A stretch of DNA of 64,000 nucleotides from Janthinobacterium sp. ROICE36 (GCF_002869965.1 NZ_PEBS01000006.1:1-64000), one strand, 5' to 3'; positions 15,674-25,571 are shown, numbered from the stretch's first letter. Numbers and translations are program-made. Notes: generated from the sequence alone by a model not told the origin.

Positions 15674-17234
15674 GCGGCAACTCCTGCAAGCGTCGTTCGA
15701 TGACGGGCATCGCTGCCTGCAGGAAGGCTTGCAGGCGCGCGCGCGGTGGCGGCGCCAGCTCGTCGTAGGCGGCAAAGACGAGGATGTCGACGCCATCCTG
15801 GCGCCTGCCCAGCAGCTTGGCTTGCGCCAGCAGCAGTTTCACCAGCACGGGCCGGGCCGTGAGGATGCCGCCCTGGCGGTAGACGCGCCACACCAGCAGG
15901 CGTTCGCCGCCGTGCCCCAGCACGCTTTCGCGCACGTCCAGGGTGCCGCCTGCCAGGCTGACATGCTGCACGCGCTGCGCCAACGGCATCCAGCGCGCGC
16001 CATACGGCATGGCTTGGTGCGTCAGCAGTTCGGCATCGCGCGCCTGGCGCGCATACCAGTGCAGCTGCAAGCCCACCGGCGCGCCGTCGCCATTCTGGCG
16101 CGCATACGTGGCGGCAAACCGCGCGGGCGCGCCCGCATATGGCGCTTGCCAGGCTGCCGCGGCATCGTGCAGGCGCTGCCAGGCGGGCGGATCGGACAAG
16201 GCCAGTACGCTCGCTGGCATCGCGGCGCCGTCGTGGCGGTGGCTGGCCAGCGCCAAAGCCGGCCACAGCGACGCCAGCAGCAGGCAGGCCACGCTGGCGC
16301 GGATGGCAGCGCGCATGCCGGCCATGCCAGCGCCAGGGCACACGGACGGCACGACGCGTGGGGGCGGCAATTCGCGCCAGCGCGCGGCCAGCCAGAACAG
16401 CAGCAGCACCACCACGCCAAAGAACAGCCAGCCATAGATCAGGTGGTCGACGCCCGCGGCCAGGCGCATATCGCTCAGGTGACCCAGCATCACGATCAGG
16501 TAAGCGCGCACGCCATTGGCCAGGATGGGTACCAGCAGGGCAGCGAGCATGACGGCCAGGCGCCGCCCCATGCTGTGGAAGTGCACATGGGCGTACAGGG
16601 CGCCCAGGGCCAGCGCGGCAATCAGATAGCGCAAGCCGCTGCACGCTTCCACCACCGACCAGTTACCGGTAGGCAGAGAAAAATTGCTGCCATCGCGAAA
16701 CACGGGCACGCCCGCCCATTGCAGCGCGGTCACCGTGAAAGCAGCCGTGAAGTCGATCAGGGGTTCCAGGAAGACTTCCCCAAACGGCACGGCGAGAAAC
16801 AGGTACGCCAGCGGAAAGGCCAGCAGGCGCACGGCCGGCCAGCCGAGGATGGCCAGCACGCAGGCCGGTAGCATGGCGGTGGCGGCATATTGCGCCACCA
16901 CGGGCACGTTGGCGGCGTCGGCCAGCAGCCAGGCCAGGCCCAGCGCGCCCAGCAGCAGCAAGCCTGGCCGCGACGGCTGGGGCGCCAGCGTGGCCAGGCG
17001 GGCGCGCTGGCGCCAGGCCAGCCAGCAACTGATGGGAACGATCAGGAAACCGTGCGCGAATGTCTGCGAGCGGGCCCACAATTGCACCATCGACCAGAAA
17101 GTGGCGTGATACAGCAGCACGATGGCCGCCAGGGCCAGCAGCAGGGCCGCCAGGGCGACCTGGCGCCGGTGCTCGCCATGCGGCAGGACGGCCACGTCCG
17201 GCAAGCGTATCGCCTGGTCGAGCAAGCGGCTCAT
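15663..17234 (-). CDS. xrtA: Exosortase A fused to EpsI domain
   Basis: A 523-residue inner-membrane protein. About the first 300 residues form the eight-helix exosortase core, with catalytic Cys198 (VVEACSGLRYL), Arg243 (ILANGVRAYL) and His264 (AGVDHLIYG). The remaining 220 residues are an EpsI domain, a periplasmic region found next to or fused with exosortase A. XrtA cuts PEP-CTERM proteins at the membrane; the linked locus makes the exopolysaccharide they accompany. Its ATG overlaps the stop of the neighbouring sugar transferase gene. No PEP-CTERM substrate gene is seen in the window. Confidence 0.94.
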   Translation of the reverse strand: MSRLLDQAIRLPDVAVLPHGEHRRQVALAALLLALAAIVLLYHATFWSMVQLWARSQTFAHGFLIVPISCWLAWRQRARLATLAPQPSRPGLLLLGALGLAWLLADAANVPVVAQYAATAMLPACVLAILGWPAVRLLAFPLAYLFLAVPFGEVFLEPLIDFTAAFTVTALQWAGVPVFRDGSNFSLPTGNWSVVEACSGLRYLIAALALGALYAHVHFHSMGRRLAVMLAALLVPILANGVRAYLIVMLGHLSDMRLAAGVDHLIYGWLFFGVVVLLLFWLAARWRELPPPRVVPSVCPGAGMAGMRAAIRASVACLLLASLWPALALASHRHDGAAMPASVLALSDPPAWQRLHDAAAAWQAPYAGAPARFAATYARQNGDGAPVGLQLHWYARQARDAELLTHQAMPYGARWMPLAQRVQHVSLAGGTLDVRESVLGHGGERLLVWRVYRQGGILTARPVLVKLLLAQAKLLGRRQDGVDILVFAAYDELAPPPRARLQAFLQAAMPVIERRLQELPHGP

Positions 17235-18502
17235 GTGGATATCTCCCCCACGGGCTGTGTCGGCGCGGCGACGCCGCTGCCGGCCGCTTCCGCCTCGGCA
17301 GGCAAGCCCAGCATGGTTCCCAGGCTGCGCAGATTGCGTTCCCAGTCGTAATCCTGCAAGACCAGCTGGCGCGCCGCCGCGCCGATGGCTGCGCCGCCCT
17401 GCGCGTTGCGCAGCACGCGCGCGGCATGGTGGATGAATTCGGCGTCGTCGCGCGCCAGCAGCAGTTCCAGGCCCGGCTGGGCGGCGATGCCTTCCAGCGC
17501 CTGCGGCGTGGCCAGCACGATCTTGCCCATCGCCATCGCTTCAAGCACCTTGTTTTGCACGCCGCGGGCGATGCGCAGGGGCGCCACGGCCAGCGCCGCG
17601 CCGGCCAGGTAGGGCCGGATGTCGGCCACCTTGCCCGTCACCACCACGCCGGCCACTCTTGCCAGCGCCGTCACGGCGGGCACGGGCGCGCTGCCGACGA
17701 TATAGAACTGCAACTGGGGAAACTGGCGCCGCAGCGCGGGCCAGACGTGGCGCACGAACCATTGCACGGCGTCGATGTTCGGCCAGTAATCCATGGCGCC
17801 CGTAAACACCAGCGTCTGCGCGCCCGGTGGATACACGCCCGACCGGGCCGGCATGGGCGTGAAATACGCCGTGTCGACGCCATTGTTGACATGGCCCGTC
17901 TTGCGCCGCGCCATCGGCGCGCACTGGCGGAACAGGGCCGCTTCGGCCGGCGAGACGAAGCTGGCGGCTGTGAACTGCTGGGCGATATGGCGCTCGTACT
18001 GCAGCAGCAGCTGCGCTTCGCGCCGGTACAGCAGCGACATGGGCCAGGGCTTGCTTTCGCCGTACTGGCGCCATTTGTCGGAATCGACATCGACGAAATC
18101 GATCACGCGGTGCAGGGCACGGCCCGCGCTGCCATCGATGTATTGCGCCATGGGCCCGGAAAAGGCCAGCGCGTGGCGCACCTTGCCGCCCGATAGCAGG
18201 CCTTCGACCCATTGCAGCAGGCGCGCATCGCGGTAGTAATGCACGCTCATGGCTTGCCGCGACAGCAGCGCCTGCATGGCGCGCCAGCGGGCCGGGCCGC
18301 GCCGCAAGTCGATGAAGCGCGTGCTGGCGCACAGGGCGGCCACGGTTTTCGCATGTTGCCAGTCGTCGTCATCGTCGATGAAGCAAGCGAGGTGCACGCG
18401 GAAATGCCGGCTCAGGTACTGCAGCATGTGCCACGAGCGTATCTTGTCGCCTTTGTTGGGCGGATACGGCAGGCGGTGGGCGAGGAAGAGCAGTTCACGC
18501 AT
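17231..18502 (-). CDS. Exosortase A-associated sugar transferase (Stp1 type)
   Basis: A 423-residue GT4 transferase beginning RELLFLAHRLPYPPNKGDKIRS, the signature of the PEP-CTERM/EpsH1 sugar transferase group 1. FVDVDSDKW and FTGAMDYWPNIDAV are also typical. The donor site lies near GVQNKVLEAMAMGK. It probably starts or extends the repeat unit of the exopolysaccharide. Its stop overlaps the xrtA start by four bases and it starts 15 bases after the FemAB gene. Confidence 0.92.
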   Translation of the reverse strand: MRELLFLAHRLPYPPNKGDKIRSWHMLQYLSRHFRVHLACFIDDDDDWQHAKTVAALCASTRFIDLRRGPARWRAMQALLSRQAMSVHYYRDARLLQWVEGLLSGGKVRHALAFSGPMAQYIDGSAGRALHRVIDFVDVDSDKWRQYGESKPWPMSLLYRREAQLLLQYERHIAQQFTAASFVSPAEAALFRQCAPMARRKTGHVNNGVDTAYFTPMPARSGVYPPGAQTLVFTGAMDYWPNIDAVQWFVRHVWPALRRQFPQLQFYIVGSAPVPAVTALARVAGVVVTGKVADIRPYLAGAALAVAPLRIARGVQNKVLEAMAMGKIVLATPQALEGIAAQPGLELLLARDDAEFIHHAARVLRNAQGGAAIGAAARQLVLQDYDWERNLRSLGTMLGLPAEAEAAGSGVAAPTQPVGEIST

Positions 18503-18517
18503 GGTGTGTCCCCTTGC

Positions 18518-19612
18518 TTAGCCCAGCTGGCGCACGATGTGCGGCCCCAGCAGGTTGGCCAACGGCAGCGGCAGGCGGCGCCAGGCGCGGATGAACAGCG
18601 CATACTTGGGATTGAGCGGGTTGACTTCCGGCAAGGCCGTGGCGCGCACCAGTTGGTAGGCATACGGCAGGGGCTGCGGCGCAAAACCCCAGTTCTTCTT
18701 GAAGGCGTAGGCGCCCGTACCCAGCTTGCTGCGGCCGAAATCGAACAGGTGGCAGCCGCGTTCGCAGGCGCGACGCATCGCTTCCCAGTACATGAAGTCG
18801 TTGGCACCCGTGCTGCGCGCCAGCGGCGTGCCGCCGCCGTAATATGGCAGCACTTCATCGCGGAAATAGAATAGCAGCACGCTGGCCTGCGCCTGCTGGC
18901 CGTGATACACGGTGAGGATGTCGCAATCGCTGCCGAAGACCGTGCGCAGCAGAGCAAAATGGCGGCGCGCGAAGACGGGCGTGCCCAGCCGGTGCACGCT
19001 GGCCGCGTAGATCGGATAGAAACGTTCGAGGTCATGCTCGACGGCGCTGTGCAGGCCGGCTGCCATGGCCTTGCGCACGACGGCACGCTGCTTGCGCGGT
19101 ATCGCCAGCAGATTCTGTTCTGCCTCGGGGAGCAATGGACGGCGGAAGGTCGCGTACAGGGGGCTCTGCAGCCAGGATGCATGCGCGTGTTCCTGTGCTT
19201 TTTCGTGCACCTCGCGCCAGCGGTATTCCAGATGCCCCACGCCGAGGCGCCGGGCCAGCACCTGCGCGGCGCCGTCGAGGGCCAGTCGCACGGCCGCGCT
19301 GCCGCCGGCGATGCCGCCGTACACGCAAAACGGCAGCGAGACGAGGGACGAGCCGAACAAACGGCTGCGCACATGCGCCAGCGGCAGCACGCCGGCGATG
19401 CGCCCGTCCTGTTCCGCGTACAGGAAATGGCTGTCGTGGCGGAAACCTTGTTGCATGATGGTGTGCCAGCCGGCGCGGTGAAAGAAGGTGGCCTCGGGAC
19501 AGGCCTCGACAAAGGCATCCCAGCGCGCATGCTCATGTGCCTGCAGCGAGCGCACGGCAATGGCGGCGCCGGACGGCGCGGGGTCGGGAGCAAGGCTGGC
19601 CTCGTGCATCAT
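18518..19612 (-). CDS. FemAB-related acyltransferase, PEP-CTERM system-associated
   Basis: A 364-residue GNAT-fold protein of the FemAB type associated with XrtA loci. Motifs include FFHRAGWHTIM near the start and the pair LPYYGGGTPLARSTGANDFMYW and FDFGRSKLGTGAYAFKKNWG towards the end. FemAB proteins transfer aminoacyl groups; the substrate here is unknown but is presumably the polysaccharide or its precursor. ATG 19612 overlaps the deacetylase stop by ATGA; the ATG at 19609 is an equal alternative. Confidence 0.9.
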   Translation of the reverse strand: MMHEASLAPDPAPSGAAIAVRSLQAHEHARWDAFVEACPEATFFHRAGWHTIMQQGFRHDSHFLYAEQDGRIAGVLPLAHVRSRLFGSSLVSLPFCVYGGIAGGSAAVRLALDGAAQVLARRLGVGHLEYRWREVHEKAQEHAHASWLQSPLYATFRRPLLPEAEQNLLAIPRKQRAVVRKAMAAGLHSAVEHDLERFYPIYAASVHRLGTPVFARRHFALLRTVFGSDCDILTVYHGQQAQASVLLFYFRDEVLPYYGGGTPLARSTGANDFMYWEAMRRACERGCHLFDFGRSKLGTGAYAFKKNWGFAPQPLPYAYQLVRATALPEVNPLNPKYALFIRAWRRLPLPLANLLGPHIVRQLG

Positions 19613-20469
19613 TTGCTTTCCAGAAAAATACGGTCCATGCGGTCCCAGCTGAAGTCGTCCGTCAGGCGCGCCAGCCGCGCTTCCATGCGCCCCAGGTTCA
19701 GGTAGTGGCGACAGCGCGTCTTTGCGCTCAGGCCGGGCGGGCACGGCTGGCCGGGATCGAGTTCCCAGGGATGAAAATAGAATATGCCAGCTTGCCCGTC
19801 GCGCGAATTGATGCGTCGCAAAAGCCAGCGCGACAGTGCATACGGCATCAAGCGGAAATAGCCGCCGCCGCCGGCCGGCACGTTGCGTCCGCGCAGGCGC
19901 ACGGTGCTGACGGGCAGTTCCAGCACGCCTTGCGGCCCCCTTGGACGCCAGGCGAAGCGGGGAGCCTCGGGCATGCCGTAGTGGTCGTGGCGGATCGGGT
20001 AGATGCTGGAACTGTAGCGGTAGCCCGCTTCCTGCAGCACGTCGAAGGCCCACAGATTGGTTGCGCCGATGGAAAAGCTGGGCGCCCGGTAGCCGTGCAC
20101 GGCCAGCCCCGTCAATTGCTCCAGGATGGTCTTGCTGTGGCGTACATCGTCGGCGAACTGCGCGGCCGACTGCTCACAGGCGCGCAGGTGCGCATAGCCG
20201 TGGCTGGCCACTTCATGTCCGGCGGCCGCCACGCGGCGCAGCATGGCCGGATAGCGCTCGGCGATCCAGCCTAAGGTAAAAAAGGTGGCGTGGATGCGGC
20301 GCCCTTCCAGCAGCAGCAGGATGCGCTCGATGTTCGCCTCGATCCGGCATTCCAGGCGGGGCCAGTCCGCGCGCGCGATGTGCGGCGCGAAGGCGGACAC
20401 CTGGAAATAGTCTTCCACGTCGATGGTCAGGGCATTGCGTAATATCAAAGAGCAAGGCGGCGCCGTCAT
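19609..20469 (-). CDS. Polysaccharide deacetylase, XrtA system-associated
   Basis: A 286-residue NodB-type deacetylase. LTIDVEDYFQVSAF supplies the catalytic Asp and metal Asp; HATFFTLG and SHGYAHLRA supply further active-site residues, with metal His in SHGYAH; FYFHPWELD is the conserved C-terminal motif. It belongs to the family tied to PEP-CTERM loci. It would remove N-acetyl groups from the exopolysaccharide. The start at 20469 overlaps the wecB stop by ATGA. Confidence 0.93.
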   Translation of the reverse strand: MTAPPCSLILRNALTIDVEDYFQVSAFAPHIARADWPRLECRIEANIERILLLLEGRRIHATFFTLGWIAERYPAMLRRVAAAGHEVASHGYAHLRACEQSAAQFADDVRHSKTILEQLTGLAVHGYRAPSFSIGATNLWAFDVLQEAGYRYSSSIYPIRHDHYGMPEAPRFAWRPRGPQGVLELPVSTVRLRGRNVPAGGGGYFRLMPYALSRWLLRRINSRDGQAGIFYFHPWELDPGQPCPPGLSAKTRCRHYLNLGRMEARLARLTDDFSWDRMDRIFLESK

Positions 20470-21626
20470 GGCGTGCCCCGGCGCGCCGCCAGCCAGGGCA
20501 CGATGACGGCGGCGATGCGCGTGGCGGCGTGGCCATCCCACAGGGGCGGAATGCGGCCCCGCTTGCCACCCGTCGCCAGGATGGCGCGCGCCAGCGCCAG
20601 GATGGCGGCCGGGTCCGTGCCGGCCAGGGTATTCGTGCCGTCGCTGACGGTGACGGGCCGCTCCGTATTGTCGCGCAGGGTCAGACAGGGCACGCCCAGG
20701 GCCGTGCTTTCTTCCTGGATGCCGCCCGAATCGGTCAGCACCAGGCGTGCGCCCTGTATCAGGCCCAGCATTTCCAGGTAGCCCAGCGGCGGCAGGCAGA
20801 CGATGGCCTGCTGCGCCAGCAATGCTTCCAGGCCTGCCAGGCGCAGGCCGGCCAAGGTACGCGGGTGGATGGGAAACAGCAGCGGCAGCTGGCATGACAA
20901 TTGCCCGAGCACCCGCAGCAGCGCTTCCAGTTGCACCGCGTCATCCACATTCGATGGCCGGTGCAAGGTCAACACGCCGTAGGCGGGCGGGCAGGCGTGG
21001 CCATGCGCGCGCAGCGTGGCGACGGGCTTGACTGCGCGCGGCAGTTGCTGGCGCAGGCTGTCGATCATGACGTTGCCCGTGAAGTGGATGCGCTCGGGGG
21101 CGACGCCTTCGCGCAGCAGGTTGGCGCGCGCGCTGTCCTCGCTCGTCAGCAGCAGGCTGGATAATTGATCCGTCAGCACGCGGTTGATTTCCTCGGGCAT
21201 GCGCCGGTCGCCACTGCGCAAGCCCGCCTCGACATGGATTACGGGCGTGCCGCGCTTGGCCGCCACCAGCGCGCACGCCAGCGTGGAATTGACGTCGCCC
21301 ACCACCAGCACGCAATCGGGCGCCAGCGGCGGATGCGTGTCGAGCACGGCATCGAAGCGGCGCATGATTTCGGCCGTCTGCTGCGCGTGATTGCCGGAAC
21401 CGACGTCGAGGGCGATGTCGGGCGCGCGCAGGTCCAGGTCGGCAAACAGCTGGCCGTTCATGGCTGTGTCGTAATGTTGTCCAGTATGCAATAAAGTCAC
21501 GCGCACGGCGGGCGCCTGGCGGGCCAGGGCGGCCAGGATGGGGGCCATTTTCATCAGGTTGGGGCGCGCGGCTACCACGCACAGCAGGTGCGCCGGCGCG
21601 CCGGACGGAAGAGAAGGGTCGGACAT
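20466..21626 (-). CDS. wecB: UDP-N-acetylglucosamine 2-epimerase (non-hydrolysing)
   Basis: A 386-residue epimerase that converts UDP-GlcNAc to UDP-ManNAc. ARPNLMKMAPI, HTGQHYD, VEAGLRSGDR and the C-terminal DSGGIQEEST and RDNTERPVT stretches are all family hallmarks. Inside the XrtA operon it would supply ManNAc for the exopolysaccharide. It begins 12 bases after the outer-membrane protein gene and overlaps the deacetylase gene. Confidence 0.95.
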   Translation of the reverse strand: MSDPSLPSGAPAHLLCVVAARPNLMKMAPILAALARQAPAVRVTLLHTGQHYDTAMNGQLFADLDLRAPDIALDVGSGNHAQQTAEIMRRFDAVLDTHPPLAPDCVLVVGDVNSTLACALVAAKRGTPVIHVEAGLRSGDRRMPEEINRVLTDQLSSLLLTSEDSARANLLREGVAPERIHFTGNVMIDSLRQQLPRAVKPVATLRAHGHACPPAYGVLTLHRPSNVDDAVQLEALLRVLGQLSCQLPLLFPIHPRTLAGLRLAGLEALLAQQAIVCLPPLGYLEMLGLIQGARLVLTDSGGIQEESTALGVPCLTLRDNTERPVTVSDGTNTLAGTDPAAILALARAILATGGKRGRIPPLWDGHAATRIAAVIVPWLAARRGTP

Positions 21627-21638
21627 GCTGCGGCCTCC

Positions 21639-23171
21639 TTAGAACTGCATGGTGAGCGTGGCGCTGACGCCGTTTTCGCGGTAATCGCCGCCCCGGTTGC
21701 TGGTGTGCTGCATGTGCCGCACGTCGATGCTGGCCGTCATGTTCGGCTGCAGGATGCGCGTGTAGCCCGCCGTCACGGTGACGTTGTTGTCGCGCCGGGG
21801 CACGCTCAGCGAGCGCATGCTGGCGTAGCCGGCATTGACATTGACGCTGGTGCGCGAACTGGCTTGCCAGCTCCAGCCCAGGTTGCTGCTGAACTGGCGC
21901 GTGCGCTCTTCGCTGCCGAACTCCATGCCAGGCAGCAAGGCGCTCTCGATGCCGCTGGCCGTTTGCGCCGTGCGGTCGACGGCCGTGACGCCGACGACCA
22001 GCGTGCTTTTCGGCGTGGCGCGCGCCATCGTCAGCTGCAGCTGTTTTTGCAGGAAATAGCGGTGGCTGAAGTAATTGATGGCGCCCTGTTCCGGCCCCAG
22101 CTTGTTGGCGTAGCGCAGGAAGGCAGCGATGCGCAAGCGTCTGTCGCGCGCATTCGGAAAGATGCCACGCCATAATTGATCGAGCAGCTGGCCCGCGTCG
22201 CGGTCGCCCAGGCGCGCAAACTGCGTGGGCAGGGTGGTGATGTTTTCGCTGTAGCTCAGTTGCCAGTTGCTATGGCGCTGCAGGAATGTGGCATCCAGGC
22301 TGTAGGTGTTGCCAAAAAAGCGCTTGCCCGTGCTGAAGGCCACGCTGCTGCGCGGCGACGGCGTCCACACGCCGCCCAGCGACCAGAAGCGGCCTGCCGG
22401 CGCCTTGCCGGTGCTGGACAGATAGCCTTCCTTTTCCGTGCCGCCGCTGGCCGTGGCCGCCCATTTTCTGCCGACCGGATAGCGCAGGCCCACGCTGCTG
22501 CGCTGCATGCGCACGGGCGCCAGCTTGCTATCCTGCGTGCGGCGCACGTCGTGACTGGCGTGCCAGGTCCAGCCATTGCCGCGCGGCTCGCCGCTGAGCA
22601 GCAATGCCATTTCATCGCTGTGTACGGACAGCAATTCGCCGCTGGCTACCGTATCGCGCGTATAGCGCAGCTCGGCCGTAGCCAGGCCGCGGAAGCGGTG
22701 GCGCAGGTAGGGGCTGAAGCCGGCGGTGCGCACCGTGCTGGCATTGTCCGTGTCGGGCAGCTCGGCTATCAGTTGCGGGCCGAACGGCGAGATGTTGCGC
22801 CGGCTCACGCTGGCGTTGGCATCGATGAAGAACCAGTCCTGCAGCAGTTCGGCGTCGGCCGAGGCGCGCAAATCGTGCTTGTCGCTATTGCCGCGCTGCC
22901 CCGCGAGGAATTTCTGCCAGCGGTAATCGAGGTCCACGCGCAGGCGCGGGCCCGTGCCGATGAGGGCGATGGCGGGCGCGATTTCCGTGATGAAGTCCGA
23001 TTGCGCCTTGCCGGGCGGCGCGCGCAGCGCATTGTCCGTATAGCTTACACGCTGGCGCAGCGAGGGTTTTACCAGCCAGTCGACAGCAAAGGCCGGCAGG
23101 GGCAGCAGCAAGGACAGCAACGGTAGCAGCGGCAGCGCCAGGGGCGTGCGGCGGCTAGTCGTAATAACCAT
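21639..23171 (-). CDS. XrtA/PEP-CTERM-associated outer membrane beta-barrel protein
   Basis: A 510-residue protein with a signal peptide ending AFA, followed by a long run of amphipathic beta strands with alternating aromatic and polar residues and a C-terminal strand ending in Phe (LTMQF). It belongs to the outer-membrane protein family found next to the tyrosine kinase in XrtA loci. It may act as the outer-membrane part of the polysaccharide secretion path. Its start lies within the last 17 bases of the tyrosine kinase gene. Confidence 0.88.
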   Translation of the reverse strand: MVITTSRRTPLALPLLPLLSLLLPLPAFAVDWLVKPSLRQRVSYTDNALRAPPGKAQSDFITEIAPAIALIGTGPRLRVDLDYRWQKFLAGQRGNSDKHDLRASADAELLQDWFFIDANASVSRRNISPFGPQLIAELPDTDNASTVRTAGFSPYLRHRFRGLATAELRYTRDTVASGELLSVHSDEMALLLSGEPRGNGWTWHASHDVRRTQDSKLAPVRMQRSSVGLRYPVGRKWAATASGGTEKEGYLSSTGKAPAGRFWSLGGVWTPSPRSSVAFSTGKRFFGNTYSLDATFLQRHSNWQLSYSENITTLPTQFARLGDRDAGQLLDQLWRGIFPNARDRRLRIAAFLRYANKLGPEQGAINYFSHRYFLQKQLQLTMARATPKSTLVVGVTAVDRTAQTASGIESALLPGMEFGSEERTRQFSSNLGWSWQASSRTSVNVNAGYASMRSLSVPRRDNNVTVTAGYTRILQPNMTASIDVRHMQHTSNRGGDYRENGVSATLTMQF

Positions 23172-24021
23172 AGCCGTAGTAGTCGTTGCCGGGGAACGAT
23201 TTGGTCTTGTTGTAGATCAAATGTATGTGTTCGCACGAGTCGATCTGGCGCAGCGCTTCCTTGACGGCGTGCTGGGTCGTCGTTTCCGCCTCGACCACCA
23301 TTACCACCTGTCCCATCTGTCCCACCAGCGCGTGCGCTTCGCTGGTGATCAGCAGCGGTGGCGAGTCGAAGACGACGACGCGGTCGGCGTAGCGGCTGGC
23401 GATCTCGGCCAGCAGCCGGCTCATGGCCCGGCTGGCCAGCAATTCCGTCGCATGCTTGTTGCTGCGCCCGGCGGGCAGGATGCGCAGGTTGGCCACGTTG
23501 GTTTTCAGGATCACGTCCGCCATGGCCAGTTGCGGGTCGAGCAGCACATCCATCAGCCCTGGCTCGGGCGACAGGCCCAGCACTTTCAGCACGGACGGGC
23601 GCGCCACGTCGGCATCGACCAGCAGCACCGTGATGTCCATTTCCATGGCGATGCTCATGGCCAGGTTGACGGCGCAATACGTCTTGCCTTCGCCGGGCAT
23701 GGCGCTGGTGACGACGATCAGGTTGCCGTGGCGGATGGCCTCGGCGCCGCTGGCGCGCGCCTGGCGCAGCAGCGGGCGCTTGATGATGCGGAAATCTTCG
23801 GCCACAGAACTGCGTCCGCCGTCCTGCGTGAGCATGCCTTGCTCCGCCAGCCGGGCCAGGTTCAGGGGGCGGTACTGAGGGGTGCCAGCCGCCGCCACGG
23901 TGTCCGCGCTGTCGCTGTCATTCGCGCTGTCCGCTGCGTACGGCGCGGGGGCTTCGGCGACGCCCAGGATGCCGGGTTCCTGCCTGCCGCTGTCCTTGCT
24001 GCTGCGTTCCTTGCTGGTCAT
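23155..24021 (-). CDS. XrtA-associated tyrosine autokinase
   Basis: A 288-residue bacterial tyrosine kinase of the Wzc/CpsD type. Walker A SAMPGEGKT, VLLVDADVARPS (Walker A') and VVFDSPPLL (Walker B) are present. The C-terminal tail DYYGYGYYD is the autophosphorylation cluster. It regulates chain length and export together with the adjacent chain-length protein, cycling by tyrosine phosphorylation. ATG 24021 follows the chain-length gene by 20 bases; upstream in-frame codons lie inside that gene. Confidence 0.93.
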   Translation of the reverse strand: MTSKERSSKDSGRQEPGILGVAEAPAPYAADSANDSDSADTVAAAGTPQYRPLNLARLAEQGMLTQDGGRSSVAEDFRIIKRPLLRQARASGAEAIRHGNLIVVTSAMPGEGKTYCAVNLAMSIAMEMDITVLLVDADVARPSVLKVLGLSPEPGLMDVLLDPQLAMADVILKTNVANLRILPAGRSNKHATELLASRAMSRLLAEIASRYADRVVVFDSPPLLITSEAHALVGQMGQVVMVVEAETTTQHAVKEALRQIDSCEHIHLIYNKTKSFPGNDYYGYGYYD

Positions 24022-24041
24022 CGTCGCTCCCGTGGCGTGGT

Positions 24042-25571
24042 CTAGAATTTGAACAGCGCAGCCGTCATGACCCCGCCGTACAGCAGGAACAGGCTGCCCA
24101 GGCAGCCGGCAAAGCCATAGCGGGCGCGGCGGCGGCGCACCTGCTGCAGCGGCGTCCACTTCATCGACACCGTGCCCAGCACGTTCAAGCCCGTGGCATC
24201 GCGCAGTTCGGCGGGGCTGAGGAAGGTGGGGCGCACCTGGCTGATCAAGAGGGCCGTGGCGATGCCGGCCACCAGGGCCGCGCCCAGCGCCGCGCTGAAC
24301 AGCAGCGGACGGTTCGGGCCGATGGGCGCATATTGCACCGTGGGCGGGTCGATGATCTTGAAGGCCATCATCTCGGTGGTGGAACTGAGTTCGCCCGACA
24401 GCTTGGCCGCTTCGCGCCGGCCGATCAGCTTTTCATAGTTTTCCTTGTTGATGATGTAGTCGCGGTTCAGTTGCGCCAGTTGCGATTCCACCTCGGGCAC
24501 GGCATTGCTTTGCGCCAGCAGGCGCGCATTGCGCGCGTTGTATTCCTGCACGCGGGCGCGGATGGCGGCCACCTTGGCGTCCGCATCCGTCAGCGCCACC
24601 TTCAACTGCTGCAGCATGGGACTGTAGTTCTTGCCCGGGTCGCCGGATGCCGTTTTCAGCTTGCTTTCCTCGATCTTGCGCTCTTCCAGCTGGGCAATGA
24701 GGCGCTTCGAGGCGATGATGTCGGGATGCAACTCCGTAAATTGCATGCGCAGGCTGTCGAGGTTCTTGTTGAGTGAGGCGATGCGCTCGTCGAGTTCCGG
24801 ATTGGTGATGGCCGACGCGTTTGGCTCCAGGTCGAGCACGGGCTCGTCGCCCTCGATCTGGCTCAGGATGGCCTTGCGCGATTGTTCCGCCTCGACCAGT
24901 TCCAGCTTGGCATTGTTCAGGCTATCGGATGACATCAGCAGCTGGCTGCCATAGTCGATGCCCTGGCGCGGCAGCAGCAGATTGTTGCGGATCTTGAATT
25001 CCTTCACCAGGTTTTCCGCCGCGCTCAGCTTGTCCTCGTAATTCTTGATCTGCTCGTCGATGAATTGCACGGCTTTCTGCGAATCGCCCTTTTTGCCCTG
25101 GAAACTGCCTTCGACAAAGATGGTCAGCAGGCTTTGCACCACGTCGCGCACCAGCTTCGGGTCGCGCCCGCTGTAGCTGATGGTATAGATGTCGTAGGCG
25201 TTGGTGCCGGTGATCTTGATGCGGCGCATCAGCTCATCGAGCCGGGCTTCGTGTTCGCCCACGGTCTTCGAATCGAGGTCGAGGTCGACCATGCGCATGA
25301 CGCGCTCCACGTTCGGGCGGCTGAGCAGGGTGCGGCTCATGATGGCCACCTGCTGTTCGGTGTTCGGCACGCTGGTCATGCCGGCCAACAGCGGCTTGAG
25401 GATGGTTTGCGTATCGACAAACACGCGCGCCGACGTCTGGAAGTCGTCGGGCAGGGTGATCACCTTGATGAAGCCGGCTATCACCACCAGCCACGCCACC
25501 AGCACTGCATGCCAGCGGTACTTCCAGATGCCTTTCAGGCTGGAAAGCAGTTGCTGTATCAATTCCTCCAT
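24042..25571 (-). CDS. XrtA system polysaccharide chain length determinant
   Basis: A 509-residue Wzz/GumC-type inner-membrane protein. A first membrane segment near residues 22-40 and a last one near the C-terminus enclose a long periplasmic coiled-coil region; the Pro-rich motif before the second segment (PPTVQYAPIGPNRPLL) is typical. It controls polymer length with the kinase. GAAGGAA before ATG 25571 supports this start. It is the first gene of the twelve-gene minus-strand operon; its promoter should be in the 252-base gap to the divergent export gene, where I see a TATACT -10 (25671-25666) but no good -35. Confidence 0.93.
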   Translation of the reverse strand: MEELIQQLLSSLKGIWKYRWHAVLVAWLVVIAGFIKVITLPDDFQTSARVFVDTQTILKPLLAGMTSVPNTEQQVAIMSRTLLSRPNVERVMRMVDLDLDSKTVGEHEARLDELMRRIKITGTNAYDIYTISYSGRDPKLVRDVVQSLLTIFVEGSFQGKKGDSQKAVQFIDEQIKNYEDKLSAAENLVKEFKIRNNLLLPRQGIDYGSQLLMSSDSLNNAKLELVEAEQSRKAILSQIEGDEPVLDLEPNASAITNPELDERIASLNKNLDSLRMQFTELHPDIIASKRLIAQLEERKIEESKLKTASGDPGKNYSPMLQQLKVALTDADAKVAAIRARVQEYNARNARLLAQSNAVPEVESQLAQLNRDYIINKENYEKLIGRREAAKLSGELSSTTEMMAFKIIDPPTVQYAPIGPNRPLLFSAALGAALVAGIATALLISQVRPTFLSPAELRDATGLNVLGTVSMKWTPLQQVRRRRARYGFAGCLGSLFLLYGGVMTAALFKF

